Source: Mycolicibacterium thermoresistibile
GTDB lineage: Bacteria > Actinomycetota > Actinomycetes > Mycobacteriales > Mycobacteriaceae
NCBI RefSeq assembly: GCF_900187065.1
Contig: NZ_LT906483.1
Span: 2,728,001-2,792,000 of the forward strand
Length of the DNA: 64,000 bases
Reading direction: 5' to 3'
Part shown: piece after piece, positions 34,827-44,482 of the stretch
Layout: each line of letters opens with the position of its first letter
How positions within the stretch are numbered: position 1 is the first letter of the stretch
Program-made: the position numbers and the translations under genes
The notes under the pieces: model-generated
What the model was told of the DNA's origin: nothing
Seen by the model: the letters and a program-made list of their open reading frames with translations, nothing else
Database searches by the model: none

Positions 34827-35120
34827 ATGACCATCACCGGCGTCATCAGCGCAATCCTGGTGGGAATCGTGGTCGGCGCGTTGGGCCGACTGCTCCTGCC
34901 CGGTAAACAGAACATCGGGATCCTGGTGACCATCCTGGTGGGCATCGTCTCGGCCTTCATCGGTACCGCGATCGCCCGGGCGGTCGGCATCCCCACCGCG
35001 ACCCGCGGGATCGATTGGCTGGAACTGCTCGTCCAGGTGGTCGTCGCGGTGATCGGAGTCGCGATCGTGGCGTCGCTGATGGGACGCAGAAGTCGCCGTC
35101 ACGGGGTACTCGGTCACTGA
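34827..35120 (+). CDS. GlsB/YeaQ/YmgE family stress-response membrane protein
   Basis: 97 residues forming three transmembrane helices (about 3-22, 31-52, 68-86) with Gly-rich faces, as in the transglycosylase-associated YeaQ/GlsB family. Preceded by a good GGAGGA ribosome binding site. The strong hairpin just after the stop probably ends its transcript. Role unknown; relatives are often stress induced. Confidence 0.92.
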   Translation: MTITGVISAILVGIVVGALGRLLLPGKQNIGILVTILVGIVSAFIGTAIARAVGIPTATRGIDWLELLVQVVVAVIGVAIVASLMGRRSRRHGVLGH

Positions 35121-35130
35121 TTGTCGAGCC

Positions 35131-35161
35131 GAACCCGGCCGGTCGACCACCGGCCGGGTTC
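35131..35161. terminator. 13-bp-arm hairpin between convergent genes
   Basis: GAACCCGGCCGGT (35131-35143) pairs perfectly with 35149-35161 across a 5-nt loop. It starts 10 nt after the glsB-like stop and ends 2 nt before the end of the convergent small frame, so it can serve both directions. There is no U-tract, as usual in mycobacteria. Confidence 0.75.
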
Positions 35162-35163
35162 CG

Positions 35164-35367
35164 CTAGGGGGGCTCGCGGGGCAGCAACGGTCCCAACGGA
35201 CCGAGATCGATGTTGAGATCCTCAGGTGTCAGGCCGAAATGGTCCCGCAACTCCGCCATCTTCTCCTCGAGCAGCATCAGCGTCGTGCCGATCCGCTCGA
35301 TCTGCTCATCGGTGAGATCACCGGCGTCGACCCGCCGGATCGGACGAGCATGCGGTGTGCCGCACAC
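35164..35367 (-). CDS. small hypothetical protein, 67 residues
   Basis: A protein-like frame ending DLTDEQIERIGTTLMLLEEK, then MAELRDHFGLTPEDLNIDLG and GPLGPLLPREPP. It is predicted helical, with a possible short coiled coil (IERIGTTLMLLEEKMAELRDHF). GTG 35367 is the first start after the low-quality upstream part of the frame; no strong ribosome binding site is present. Amphipathic pattern and acidic composition argue it is expressed; family not recognised. Confidence 0.55.
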   Translation of the reverse strand: MCGTPHARPIRRVDAGDLTDEQIERIGTTLMLLEEKMAELRDHFGLTPEDLNIDLGPLGPLLPREPP

Positions 35368-35488
35368 TATTTGCTGTCTGTTTCCGGTGCACCGCGGCGG
35401 GTCCGGCCGGTCCACCACGCGGCGGGTTCCCCGGGAAATCACCGATGGTGTGCGGTGGCGCGGCGGCCGCAGGACGGTGGCAAACCGG

Positions 35489-36829
35489 TCAGGACCGCCC
35501 GCGCAGGCCGCGGATGATCGCACGCAACCGGTCGACCCGGCCGGCGATCTCCCGTTCGGCGCCCCGGCCGGTCGGCCGGTAGTAGTCCACGCCCACCAGG
35601 GTGTCCGGCGGATACTGTTGCGCCACAACGCCGTCCGGATGGTCGTGGGAGTACTTGTACCCCTGGGCGTGGCCGAGCCGCGCCGCGCCCGAGTAGTGGC
35701 CGTCGCGCAGGTGGGCCGGCACCAGCCCGGCCTTCCCGGCCCGGATGTCGGCCATCGCGGCGCCCAGCGCGGTGGTCACCGCATTGGACTTCGGCGCGGT
35801 GGCCAGGTGCACGGTGGCGTGCGCCAGCGTCAGTTGCGCCTCGGGCATCCCGATCAGCTGCACGGTCTGGGCCGCTGCCACCGCGAGCGGCAGTGCCGTC
35901 GGATCGGCCATCCCGATGTCCTCGCTGGCCAGGATCATCAGCCGGCGTGCGATGAACCTCGGATCCTCACCGGCCACCAGCATCCGGGCCAGATAGTGCA
36001 GAGCCGCGTCGACGTCGGAGCCCCGCACCGACTTGATGAACGCGCTGACCACGTCGTAGTGCTGATCCCCGTCGCGGTCGTAGCGCACCGCCGCCTGATC
36101 CAGGGACTGTTCGATGGTCCCGACCGTGACCCGCTCGCCCGCCTCGGCGGCCACCTCGAGCGCGGTCAGCGCACGGCGGGCGTCACCGGCCGACAGCTGC
36201 ACCAGCAGCTCCACCGCGTCGTCGCTGACCTCGACCTTCCCGCCGAGACCGCGCGGGTCGTCGATGGCGCGGCGCACCACGGTGCGGATGGCGTCGGTGT
36301 CCAGCGGCTGCAGCTGCAGGATCAGCGACCGGCTCAGCAGCGGCGCGACCACCGAGAACGACGGGTTCTCCGTCGTCGCCGCCACCAGCAGCACCACCCG
36401 GTTCTCCACCGCCGCGAGCAGCGCGTCCTGCTGGGTCTTGGAGAACCGGTGCACCTCATCGATGAACAGCACGGTCTGCTCACCGCGCATCGCGGCGCGG
36501 CGGGCGGTGTCGATGACGGCGCGCACCTCCTTGACGCCCGCCGACAACGCGGACAGCGCCTCGAACCGCCGGCCGGTGGCCTGGGAGATCAGCGACGCCA
36601 GCGTGGTCTTGCCGGTGCCCGGCGGTCCGTACAGGATGACCGAGGCCGCGCCCGAGCCCTCGACGAGGCGGCGCAGCGGGGCGCCGGGCTGCAGCAGATG
36701 GTCCTGGCCGACGACCTCGTCGAGGTTGGCCGGCCGCATCCGCACCGCCAGCGGCGCCGGGGTGGTCGGTGCCCCGGGTTCCGCGGTGGAGGCCGGTTCA
36801 CCGGGCAGATCGAACAGGCTGTCGGACAC
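35489..36829 (-). CDS. rarA: replication-associated recombination protein RarA (MgsA), AAA+ ATPase
   Basis: 446 residues. Walker A GPPGTGKT is at 68-75, Walker B with Asp124-Glu125 in LFIDEVHRF, and sensor segment [12 protein letters not shown] clamp-loader-like C-terminal domain includes [19 protein letters not shown] and the family-typical [19 protein letters not shown]. The N-terminal SLFDL resembles a beta-clamp-binding motif. Acts at stalled forks. Equivalent to Rv2559c. Confidence 0.95.
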   Translation of the reverse strand: MSDSLFDLPGEPASTAEPGAPTTPAPLAVRMRPANLDEVVGQDHLLQPGAPLRRLVEGSGAASVILYGPPGTGKTTLASLISQATGRRFEALSALSAGVKEVRAVIDTARRAAMRGEQTVLFIDEVHRFSKTQQDALLAAVENRVVLLVAATTENPSFSVVAPLLSRSLILQLQPLDTDAIRTVVRRAIDDPRGLGGKVEVSDDAVELLVQLSAGDARRALTALEVAAEAGERVTVGTIEQSLDQAAVRYDRDGDQHYDVVSAFIKSVRGSDVDAALHYLARMLVAGEDPRFIARRLMILASEDIGMADPTALPLAVAAAQTVQLIGMPEAQLTLAHATVHLATAPKSNAVTTALGAAMADIRAGKAGLVPAHLRDGHYSGAARLGHAQGYKYSHDHPDGVVAQQYPPDTLVGVDYYRPTGRGAEREIAGRVDRLRAIIRGLRGRS

Positions 36830-36890
36830 GCCTCAGGCTTACCACGACCGTCGGTCACTCGTCGCGCGTGTGTGGGGGCTGCTGCACGCC

Positions 36891-37727
36891 TCAGGTCCCG
36901 GGCGCCGTCACGAAGTCGATCAGCTCCTCGACCCGGCCGATCAGCGCCGGCTCCAGATCCATCCAGTTGCGCACCTGACCGCGGATCCGTTGCCAGGCGT
37001 GCGCGATGTCGGCCTGGGTCTGATGCGGCCAGCCCAGCGCCGCGCACACCCCGGTCTTCCAGTCGGTGCCGCGCGGCACCGTCGGCCAGGCCTTGATGCC
37101 CAACCGTTCCGGTTTGACCGCCTGCCAGATGTCGATGAACGGGTGGCCGACCACCAGGGTGTGCGCACCGAACGGTCCCTGCTCCACCTCACCGGCGATG
37201 CGGGCCTCCTTGGAGCCGGTGACGAGATGGTCGACCAGCACCCCCAGCCGCCGGCCGGGGCCGGGCCGGAACTCCGCGACGATGTCGACCAGATCGTCGA
37301 TCCCGCCGAGATACTCGACCACCACCCCCTCGACCCGCAGATCATCGCCCCACACCTGTTCGACCAGCTCGGCGTCGTGGCGGCCCTCCACGTAGATCCG
37401 GCTCGGCAACGCGACCCTCGCCCGTCCGCCCCGCACCGCCACCGACCCGGATGCGGTGCGGGCCGGCGCCTTGGGCGCCTCGCGCCGCGGCGGCGTGAGG
37501 ATCACCGGTTCACCGTCGATCAGATAGCCGGGCCCGATCGGGAACGGTTTGGTGCGGCCGTGGCGGTCCTCCAACCGCATCCGGCCGAACTCGATGTGCA
37601 CCACCGCGCCGACGAATCCGGTCTCCGCATCCTCGACGACCAGGCCCAGCTCGACGGGACGTTCGGTGGAGCGGGGCCGCCGATGCGGATTGTTGGTCAA
37701 GACATCACTGCCATAGCGATCAGCCAC
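36891..37727 (-). CDS. DUF3097 family protein with TOPRIM-like segment
   Basis: 278 residues of an actinobacterial family of unknown function. The N-terminal domain (MADRYGSDVL, then VEDAETGFVGAVVHIEF) looks beta-rich. The C-terminal part resembles a TOPRIM fold: SRIYVEGRHDAELVEQVWG would give the first conserved Glu, and RLGVLVDHLVTGSKEARIA the Asp-containing strand. That suggests nucleic-acid metal chemistry, but one of the usual acidic pair is replaced (Asp-His). Monocistronic, 61 nt from rarA. Confidence 0.85.
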   Translation of the reverse strand: MADRYGSDVLTNNPHRRPRSTERPVELGLVVEDAETGFVGAVVHIEFGRMRLEDRHGRTKPFPIGPGYLIDGEPVILTPPRREAPKAPARTASGSVAVRGGRARVALPSRIYVEGRHDAELVEQVWGDDLRVEGVVVEYLGGIDDLVDIVAEFRPGPGRRLGVLVDHLVTGSKEARIAGEVEQGPFGAHTLVVGHPFIDIWQAVKPERLGIKAWPTVPRGTDWKTGVCAALGWPHQTQADIAHAWQRIRGQVRNWMDLEPALIGRVEELIDFVTAPGT

Positions 37728-37811
37728 CCGGGTGATCGTAGGGAAGCCCGCGATGAATAGGTCTCACCACCGCCAGCGTGTTGGCTTCGGCGCACCTGAG
37801 ACCATCGGAGG

Positions 37812-38603
37812 GTGACCGATCTGACTCGATACGGGCCCACGGCGGTGATCGCGGGCGGTTCGGAAGGTGTGGGCGCGGAGTTCGCCCGGCTGCTCGCCGA
37901 CGCCGGCATCGACCTGGTGCTGATCGCCCGCAAACCCGGTCCGCTGGAGGACACCGCCGCCGACTGCCGGGCCCGCGGTGTCGAGGTGCGCACCATCTCG
38001 GCGGATCTCACCGACCCGGCCGCGGTGCACCGGGTGCTCGCCGAGTGCGCCGGCCTCGAGGTCGGACTGCTGATCTACAACGCCGGCGCCAACACCTGCA
38101 GCGAGGAGTTCCTCGACGGCGAGCTGGCCGACTTCGACAAGGTGCTGCGGCTCAACATCGACACCATGCTCACCCTGGTGCAGCACTTCGGCCGGCCGAT
38201 GCGGGAGCGGCGCTCCGGCGGCATCCTGCTGGTCGGGTCGATGGCCGGCTACCTCGGCTCGGCCCGGCACACCGTGTACGGCGGGGTCAAGGCGTTCGGC
38301 CGGATCTTCGCCGAGAGCCTGTGGCTGGAGCTGCGCGACCACGGTGTGGACGTCCTCGAACTGGTACTCGGGGTCACCCGTACCCCCGCGATGGAGCGGG
38401 CCGGGCTGAATTTCGATGTCCCCGGGCTGCGGGTGGCCGATCCCGCCGATGTCGCCCGCGAGGGTCTCGAGCGGCTGCCGCACGGTCCGGTGCACGTCGC
38501 CGGCGGGAACGCCGAGGACGTCGCCCGGCGCAACGATCCGGACCGGGCCAAGGTGGTGCTGGGTGCCCACCGGTTCGTGCAGAAGCTGATCGGGCAGGCC
38601 TGA
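37812..38603 (+). CDS. short-chain dehydrogenase/reductase
   Basis: 263-residue Rossmann enzyme: cofactor loop AVIAGGSEGVGAEFARLLA, LIYNAGAN, catalytic Ser in LVGSMAGYLG and Tyr-x3-Lys in YGGVKAF. Arg in ARKPG after the second strand suggests NADP preference. Substrate unknown. It is 1 nt upstream of the LLM oxidoreductase gene, with which it forms an operon. Confidence 0.92.
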   Translation: MTDLTRYGPTAVIAGGSEGVGAEFARLLADAGIDLVLIARKPGPLEDTAADCRARGVEVRTISADLTDPAAVHRVLAECAGLEVGLLIYNAGANTCSEEFLDGELADFDKVLRLNIDTMLTLVQHFGRPMRERRSGGILLVGSMAGYLGSARHTVYGGVKAFGRIFAESLWLELRDHGVDVLELVLGVTRTPAMERAGLNFDVPGLRVADPADVAREGLERLPHGPVHVAGGNAEDVARRNDPDRAKVVLGAHRFVQKLIGQA

Positions 38604-38604
38604 C

Positions 38605-39462
38605 ATGCGCATCGGGATCTCCACCCCGGTGGTGATGCAGATGCCCGGCGTGGCCTCGGACTGGGAGCGCACCGCCGGCCCCGACGAGCTGGCCCGCGTC
38701 GCGGCCGCCGCCGACGACCTGGGATTCGAGTTCCTCACCTGCGCAGAGCATGTCGTGGTGCCGGAGGCCGACGCCGCGGTGCGCGGTGCGACGTACTGGG
38801 ATCCGGTGGCCACGTTGGGTTTCCTGGCCGCCCACACCACAAGGATTCGGCTGGCCACCTCGGTGATCGTGCTCGGCTACCACCATCCACTGGAGGTGGC
38901 CAAACGGTACGGCACCGTGGACCGGCTCAGCGGCGGGCGGGTGATCCTCGGCGTCGGTGTCGGATCGCTGAAGGCCGAGTTCGATCTGCTCGACGCCGCG
39001 TGGTCGGACCGCGACGCCCGGGCCGACGAGGCGATCCGGGCGTTGCGGGCGTCACTGTCGCAGAGCCGTCCGCACCATGACGGCGAGCACTACCGCTACT
39101 CCGGGTTCATCGTCGAACCGTGCGCGGTGCAGGACCGGGTGCCGATCTGGGTGGGCGGCAGGACGCGGCGATCGCTGCGCCGGGCGGTGACGCTGGGTGA
39201 CGGCTGGATGCCGTTCGGGATCAGCGCCGCCCAGATCTCCGAATGGCTCGGCTCGGTTGAACTTCCGGACGGCTTCGAGGTGGTCCTGGCGACCTCGGCG
39301 CTGGATCCGCTGGGTGATCCCGACGCCGCTCGCCGGCGGCTGGACCGGCTGCGGGAACTCGGTGCGACGGCCGTGACCGCGACCGTCTCGGCGACCTCGG
39401 CCGCCCACTACTGCGAACAACTCGCCGCACTGCGGGATCTGGCGATGGGAGACGCGCTGTGA
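38605..39462 (+). CDS. LLM-class F420-dependent oxidoreductase
   Basis: 285-residue luciferase-like TIM barrel. N-terminal MRIGISTPVV, then TCAEHVVVPEADAAVRG, TTRIRLATSVIVLGYHHPLEVAKRYGTVDRLSGGR and PIWVGGRTRRSLRRAV are standard for mycobacterial F420-type members of the family. Substrate unknown. The stop overlaps the next start (ATG/GTGA type), so SDR, LLM and the NTF2-like gene are coupled. Confidence 0.92.
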   Translation: MRIGISTPVVMQMPGVASDWERTAGPDELARVAAAADDLGFEFLTCAEHVVVPEADAAVRGATYWDPVATLGFLAAHTTRIRLATSVIVLGYHHPLEVAKRYGTVDRLSGGRVILGVGVGSLKAEFDLLDAAWSDRDARADEAIRALRASLSQSRPHHDGEHYRYSGFIVEPCAVQDRVPIWVGGRTRRSLRRAVTLGDGWMPFGISAAQISEWLGSVELPDGFEVVLATSALDPLGDPDAARRRLDRLRELGATAVTATVSATSAAHYCEQLAALRDLAMGDAL

Positions 39463-39956
39463 GTGACCGGGAGAGCCGAGACCGGCTGGCCGCGCTGGAA
39501 CGGCGGTTGCAGCGGATCGAGGACGAACGCGCGATCGAGCGGATGATCGCGTCCTACGGTCCCCTGGTGGACGCCGGGGAGGCCGACGCCGCTGCGGAAC
39601 TGTGGGCCGTCGACGGCGGTTACGACGTCGAGGGCTGGCCGATGCACAGCCGTGCCGAGGTGGCCGCGATGGTGCGCTCGGACGCCCATCAGGGTTTGAT
39701 CCGCGGCGGCTGCTGCCACTTCCTCGGTCCGGCGGTGGTCACCGTCGACGGCGACGAGGCGGTCGCGGTGTGCGACTCGATGCTGATGGTGCACCGCGAC
39801 GGCCGGTTCGTGGCCGCGCGGGTCGGCGCGAACCATTTCCAGCTGCGCCGCATCGACGGCCGCTGGCAGATCACCAAACGGATCATCCGCGGCCTGGACG
39901 GCAGATCCGAGGCGCGCGAACTGCTCTCCGACGGGGTCGCGGGCCGCACCCGCTGA
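39459..39956 (+). CDS. SnoaL-like / NTF2-fold protein
   Basis: 165 residues with an N-terminal helix (RLAALERRLQRIEDERAIERMIASYG), typical of polyketide-cyclase/dehydratase-like NTF2 proteins; EADAAAELWAVDGGYD and the C-terminal HFQLRRIDGRWQITKRIIRG complete the cone fold. Conserved polar residues could act in dehydration or isomerisation, probably in the same pathway as the upstream SDR and LLM enzymes. Confidence 0.9.
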   Translation: MSDRESRDRLAALERRLQRIEDERAIERMIASYGPLVDAGEADAAAELWAVDGGYDVEGWPMHSRAEVAAMVRSDAHQGLIRGGCCHFLGPAVVTVDGDEAVAVCDSMLMVHRDGRFVAARVGANHFQLRRIDGRWQITKRIIRGLDGRSEARELLSDGVAGRTR

Positions 39957-40105
39957 CCGCTGGGCCCCGGCCAGCACCGCCTGGGTCTGCGTGACCCGGG
40001 CCACCGGCCTGCCACGGTCGTCGGTCAGCGTGGTCCGCACGACGATCGTGGTGCGGCCGACGTGCAGCGGTGTGCAGGACGCGGTCACGTCGCCACCGCG
40101 GACGG

Positions 40106-40135
40106 CGCGGAAGAACGCGGAAGAACGCGGAAGAA
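40106..40135. repeat. 10-bp repeat, three copies, in the thioesterase remnant
   Basis: CGCGGAAGAA is repeated at 40106-40115, 40116-40125 and 40126-40135. Because 10 is not a multiple of three, each added copy shifts the reading frame. Confidence 0.95.
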
Positions 40136-40194
40136 GGTGTCGGCGAACGCCATTAACGCACCGCCGTGCAGGATTCCGCCGGTATCGATGTCGA

Positions 40195-40209
40195 TTACCT
40201 GACAGGTAA
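40195..40209. promoter_or_regulatory. perfect short palindrome downstream of aspS
   Basis: TTACCT-GAC-AGGTAA has 6-bp arms around 3 nt. It sits 10 nt after the aspS stop and at the broken 5' end of the thioesterase remnant. It may be a leftover operator; too short for a terminator. Confidence 0.3.
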
Positions 40210-40219
40210 CCGGATTCGG

Positions 40220-41986
40220 TCAGTCCGTCTCGGGTTTGGCGTCGATGCCGGACTCCTTGCGCTGCTCCGGGGTGATCGGCGCCGGCGCATCGGTCAACGG
40301 ATCCACCCCGCCGCCGGTCTTGGGGAACGCGATGACCTCGCGGATGGAGTCGAACCCGGCCAGCAGCGCGGTGATGCGATCCCACCCGAAGGCGATGCCG
40401 CCGTGCGGTGGCGCCCCGAAGGTGAAGGCGTCCAACAGGAATCCGAACTTCTCCTGCGCCTCCTCCGGACCGATGCCCATCACGTCGAACACCCGCTCCT
40501 GGACGTCGCGGCGATGGATACGGATGGAACCGCCGCCGATCTCGTTGCCGTTGCACACCAGGTCGTAGGCATCGGCCAGCACCACGCCGGGATCGGTGTC
40601 GATGCGGTCGACGAACTCCGGTTTGGGTGCGGTGAACGCGTGGTGCACCGCGGTCCAGGCGCCCGAGCCGACCGCGACGTCGCCGTGCGCGGCCGCCTCG
40701 TCGACCGGTTCGAACAACGGCGGGTCCACCACCCAGGTGAACGCCCAGGCGTCGGGGTCGATCAGATCGAGACGTCTGGCGATCTCGTTGCGCGCGGCGC
40801 CCAGCAACGCCCGGGACGACTTCGGCGGCCCCGCGGCGAAGAACACACAGTCACCCGGCGCCGCGCCGACGTGCGCGACCAGTCCGGCGCGTTCCTCGTC
40901 GGACAGATTCTTGGCCACCGGACCGCCCAGCGTGCCGTCCTCACCGACCAGGACATAGGCCAGCCCGCGCGCGCCACGCTGTTTGGCCCACTCCTGCCAG
41001 CCGTCCAGGGTGCGCCGCGGCTGCGACGCACCGCCGGGCATCACCACCGCGCCCACGTACGGCGCCTGGAACACCCGGAACGGGGTGTCCTTGAAGAACT
41101 CCGTGCACTCGACGAGCTCCAGCCCGAACCGCAGATCGGGCTTGTCGGTGCCGAACCGGCGCATCGCCTCGGCGTAGGTGATCCGCGGCAGCGGGGTCGG
41201 GACGTCGTAGCCGATCAGTCTCCACAGCGCGGTGATGATCTCCTCGGAGACGGCGATGACGTCCTCGGCGTCGACGAAGCTCATCTCCATGTCGAGCTGG
41301 GTGAACTCCGGCTGCCGGTCGGCGCGGAAGTCCTCGTCGCGGTAGCAGCGGGCGATCTGGTAGTAGCGCTCCATCCCGGCGACCATCAGCAGCTGTTTGA
41401 ACAGCTGCGGGCTCTGCGGCAGGGCGTAGAAGGTGCCGGGCCGCAGCCGCGCGGGCACCAGGAAGTCGCGCGCGCCCTCCGGGGTGGACCGGGTGAGGGT
41501 GGGGGTCTCGATCTCGACGAAGTCGTGCCGGGCCAGCACCTCGCGGGCCGCGGCGTTGACCTTGGAGCGCAGCCGCAGCGCGTTGCCCGGCCGTTCCCGC
41601 CGCAGGTCCAGATAGCGGTACTTGAGCCGGGCCTCCTCGCCGGGGGCCTCGTCGAGCTGGAACGGCAGCGGCGCGCACTCCCCCAGCACGGTCAGCTTGG
41701 TGGCGTTGACCTCGACCTCGCCCGTCGGGATCTCCGGGTTCTCGTTGCCCTCCGGGCGGATCTCCACCACCCCGTCGACGGCGATGCAGTACTCGGCGCG
41801 CAACCGGTGCGCCTGCTCGAGCACCTCACCCTCGCGGAACACCACCTGCGAGACCCCCGACGCGTCGCGCAGATCGATGAAGATGACGCCGCCGTGGTCG
41901 CGGCGCCGCGCCACCCACCCGGCCAGGGTCACGGTCTGGCCGGCGTCGGTGGGCCGCAGTGAACCGGCGGAATGACTGCGCAGCAC
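40220..41986 (-). CDS. aspS: aspartyl-tRNA synthetase
   Basis: 588 residues from the GTG at 41986, chosen because an AGGAG lies at proper spacing and the product begins [16 protein letters not shown] as in mycobacterial homologues. N-terminal OB-fold ([19 protein letters not shown]), class II motif 2 ([18 protein letters not shown]), a GAD insertion domain and motif 3 ([10 protein letters not shown]). The bacterial-type, GAD-containing enzyme may charge both tRNA-Asp and tRNA-Asn. Confidence 0.97.
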   Translation of the reverse strand: MLRSHSAGSLRPTDAGQTVTLAGWVARRRDHGGVIFIDLRDASGVSQVVFREGEVLEQAHRLRAEYCIAVDGVVEIRPEGNENPEIPTGEVEVNATKLTVLGECAPLPFQLDEAPGEEARLKYRYLDLRRERPGNALRLRSKVNAAAREVLARHDFVEIETPTLTRSTPEGARDFLVPARLRPGTFYALPQSPQLFKQLLMVAGMERYYQIARCYRDEDFRADRQPEFTQLDMEMSFVDAEDVIAVSEEIITALWRLIGYDVPTPLPRITYAEAMRRFGTDKPDLRFGLELVECTEFFKDTPFRVFQAPYVGAVVMPGGASQPRRTLDGWQEWAKQRGARGLAYVLVGEDGTLGGPVAKNLSDEERAGLVAHVGAAPGDCVFFAAGPPKSSRALLGAARNEIARRLDLIDPDAWAFTWVVDPPLFEPVDEAAAHGDVAVGSGAWTAVHHAFTAPKPEFVDRIDTDPGVVLADAYDLVCNGNEIGGGSIRIHRRDVQERVFDVMGIGPEEAQEKFGFLLDAFTFGAPPHGGIAFGWDRITALLAGFDSIREVIAFPKTGGGVDPLTDAPAPITPEQRKESGIDAKPETD

Positions 41987-42060
41987 GAAAACTCCTGTTG
42001 ATGGCCGGACGATCGGGACTGCCACAGTCTAGAGGTGGCCGGGTGAGCGGAATCCGCGGC

Positions 42061-43563
42061 TCAGTACACGCCCTGCCAGGCCGTGCGCCGGACCACATCG
42101 GGATCGTCGGCGACGAGGTCCTCGCCGGTGCGGATGAGGCGGGTGCGCCGCCGCCCGGTGTCGTAGCGCGGCCAGTCGGACCCGGGGTGATCGTCGGTGG
42201 CGAAGGCCAGCCAGGCGCGCTGCATGCGCCGCCCCACCGCCGGCGTCCGGCGGGCACCGAGCGGGTGCAGCCGCCGGCCCGGGTACGACGCATAGGTGTG
42301 CTGGATGTGCACGATCTCACTGCCGTGGGTGGCGCCCAGACCGAGTGCCCGCAGGGCCGGCGGGGCGTGCTCGAAGCGGTACAGGTAGGTCGGGGCGTGT
42401 GCGCTGTAGGCGTCGGCGAACGCCCAGGTCGGCGCGGCGAACATGACGTCGGCGCCCACGGCCACCGCGGCCCGGCGGCGCGGATATCCCGGGTAGGCGG
42501 CCAGCACGGTGTCGCGGGCGTGCGGCGCGTGGCGCCGGAAGTAGTGCTCCACCCGGTCGGGGGTGGTGGGCAGCATCGGCGGCCGGCCCCAGGCGAACAT
42601 CGACGCCTCATCGCTGTTGGTGCCGATGATCAGCGGCACCGGGTGCACCGTCCCGGCCCGGGCCGCCGCGATCGGATGCCGCGGCAGCAGGTCCACGCCG
42701 TGGGTCAGGCCGTACGCCAGGGCCGGACTGTCGGCGATGCTGTCCAGCTGTACCAGCCCGGCCGCCCGGCGCAGCGCACGCTGCGGCAGTTCCCGGATGT
42801 CGTCGACCCCGACACCGAGCCGCTCGACGAAGCGGGCCGCCCGTCCGGCGCGCAGGTCGGCATCGGCGATCAGCGGCAACGCCGGGCTCTGGGCGATGGC
42901 CCGGTGGAACAGCCCCCGCGCGGCCGGGCTGGCCAGCAGCGCGAGCACCGATGTGGCCCCGGCGGATTCGCCGAACACGGTGACCCGGCCGGGATCGCCG
43001 CCGAACGCGGCGATGTTGTCGCGCACCCACCGCAGTGCGGCGACCTGATCGCGCAGCGCCAGGTTGTCGTCGAAGCCGGCGCCCAGGCCGCTCAGTTCGA
43101 ATCCGCCGAACACCCCCAGCCGGTAGGTGACGTTGACCACGACCACATTGCCGTTGGCGGCCAACCGTGAGCCGTTGTAGAGCTGCAGATGCCCGGCGCC
43201 GTACACGAACGCGCCACCGGGAATCCACACCATCACCGGCAGCGATCCGCCGGGATCGGGTGACCAGACGGTCAGCGTCAGACACGCCTCGTCGCGGATC
43301 CTGGGGTCGTCCTTACCGCCGCCGACGAACGACCTGCCCTGGGGCGGGATCGGCGCCGGTTCCACCGCGTCCCGCACGCCCGACCACGGCCGCGGCGGCT
43401 CGGGCGCCCGGAACCGCAAATCCCCCACCGGTTGTCGGGCGTACGGCACACCCCGCCACACCGCGACCCCTTCCGCGGCCTGTGCGGGGACGTTCTCGTA
43501 GCTGCCGCGCAGCCGCCCCAGCGGCGTGTCCGCGATGGGCGAACGTTCGACGACGGCGGTCAC
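42061..43563 (-). CDS. type-B carboxylesterase/lipase
   Basis: About 500 residues of the COesterase family: VWRGVPYARQPVGDLRFRAP near the N-terminus, oxyanion segment VWIPGGAFVYG, nucleophile elbow VFGESAGATSV, acid region NSDEASMF and the catalytic His in GATHGSEIV. GTG 43563 begins the conserved part; an in-frame ATG at 43596 would add 11 residues and overlap the divergent metallopeptidase start. No signal peptide seen. Natural ester unknown. Confidence 0.9.
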   Translation of the reverse strand: MTAVVERSPIADTPLGRLRGSYENVPAQAAEGVAVWRGVPYARQPVGDLRFRAPEPPRPWSGVRDAVEPAPIPPQGRSFVGGGKDDPRIRDEACLTLTVWSPDPGGSLPVMVWIPGGAFVYGAGHLQLYNGSRLAANGNVVVVNVTYRLGVFGGFELSGLGAGFDDNLALRDQVAALRWVRDNIAAFGGDPGRVTVFGESAGATSVLALLASPAARGLFHRAIAQSPALPLIADADLRAGRAARFVERLGVGVDDIRELPQRALRRAAGLVQLDSIADSPALAYGLTHGVDLLPRHPIAAARAGTVHPVPLIIGTNSDEASMFAWGRPPMLPTTPDRVEHYFRRHAPHARDTVLAAYPGYPRRRAAVAVGADVMFAAPTWAFADAYSAHAPTYLYRFEHAPPALRALGLGATHGSEIVHIQHTYASYPGRRLHPLGARRTPAVGRRMQRAWLAFATDDHPGSDWPRYDTGRRRTRLIRTGEDLVADDPDVVRRTAWQGVY

Positions 43564-43594
43564 ACCGGCATGGTAGTTGTGGGACGCTGAACCC

Positions 43595-44482
43595 ATGACC
43601 TTCAACGAGGGGATGCGCATCGACACCAGCACCACGTCGACCGGCGGCGGGGGCGGTGGCCGGCGGATCGCCGTCGGCGGCGGTATCGGCGGGTTGCTGG
43701 TGGTGGTGGTCGCGTTGCTGCTCGGTGTGGACCCCGGCACCGTCACCCCGCAGCAGCAGCGGCTGGACCCCGGCGGCGCGGCCTCCGAGGGCTTCGACCT
43801 CAGCCAGTGCCGAACCGGCGCGGACGCCAACCGGCTGGCGGAGTGCCGGGTGGTGGCCACCGGGAACTCGCTGGACGCGGTCTGGGCGCAGCTGCTGCCG
43901 GGATATCAGCGCCCGCGCATCATGCTGTTCACCGATGCGGTGAACACCGGCTGCGGAGCGGCGACCAGCGATGTCGGACCGTTCTACTGCCCGGCCGATC
44001 AGACCGCGTACTTCGACACCGGCTTCTTCGATGTGCTGCGGGATCAGTTCGGTTCCAGCGGCGGGCCGTTGGCGCAGGAGTACGTGGTGGCCCACGAGTT
44101 CGGGCACCACGTGCAGAACCTGCAGGGCACGCTCGGCCGGGCGCACGGTCCGGCCGCGCAGGGCCCGCAGGGAGCCGGGGTGCGCACCGAGTTGCAGGCC
44201 GACTGCTACGCGGGGGTGTGGGCGCATTACGCCGCCATCACCGAACAGGAGGACACCGGGGTGCCGTTCCTCGAGCCGCTGAGTGATCAGGACATCGCCG
44301 ACGCGCTGTCGGCCGCCGCGGCGGTCGGCGACGACCGGATCCAGCAGGCGGCGACCGGCCGGGTGAGCCCGGAGTCGTGGACGCACGGGTCGTCGGCCCA
44401 GCGGCAGAAATGGTTCACCGTCGGCTACCAGACCGGCGACCCGCAGCGGTGCGACACGTTCGCGACCGATGACCTCGGGTAG
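43595..44482 (+). CDS. membrane-anchored neutral zinc metallopeptidase (YpfJ family)
   Basis: 295 residues. Gly-rich cytosolic N-terminus (MTFNEGMRIDTSTTS...), one transmembrane helix at about 31-45, then an extracytoplasmic domain with HEFGHH at residues 167-172 and a downstream QADCYAGVWAHY segment supplying the third zinc ligand. Four cysteines suggest disulfides outside the membrane. The coding end overlaps the next gene by 14 nt. Confidence 0.93.
   Translation: MTFNEGMRIDTSTTSTGGGGGGRRIAVGGGIGGLLVVVVALLLGVDPGTVTPQQQRLDPGGAASEGFDLSQCRTGADANRLAECRVVATGNSLDAVWAQLLPGYQRPRIMLFTDAVNTGCGAATSDVGPFYCPADQTAYFDTGFFDVLRDQFGSSGGPLAQEYVVAHEFGHHVQNLQGTLGRAHGPAAQGPQGAGVRTELQADCYAGVWAHYAAITEQEDTGVPFLEPLSDQDIADALSAAAAVGDDRIQQAATGRVSPESWTHGSSAQRQKWFTVGYQTGDPQRCDTFATDDLG

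Larger units (their letters stand above)
39957..40209 (-). pseudogene. decayed PaaI-type hotdog thioesterase
   Basis: Minus-strand sequence reads IDIDTGGILHGGALMAFADT in one frame and, after a break, FFRAVRGGDVTASCTPLHVG and ARVTQTQAVL in another. The HGG core and the C-terminal strands of a PaaI thioesterase are clear, but the middle (about 30-40 residues) is lost and the break coincides with three copies of a 10-bp unit. No start or stop is in place: the 5' end runs into the aspS 3' flank and the 3' end into the NTF2-like gene. Confidence 0.78.
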
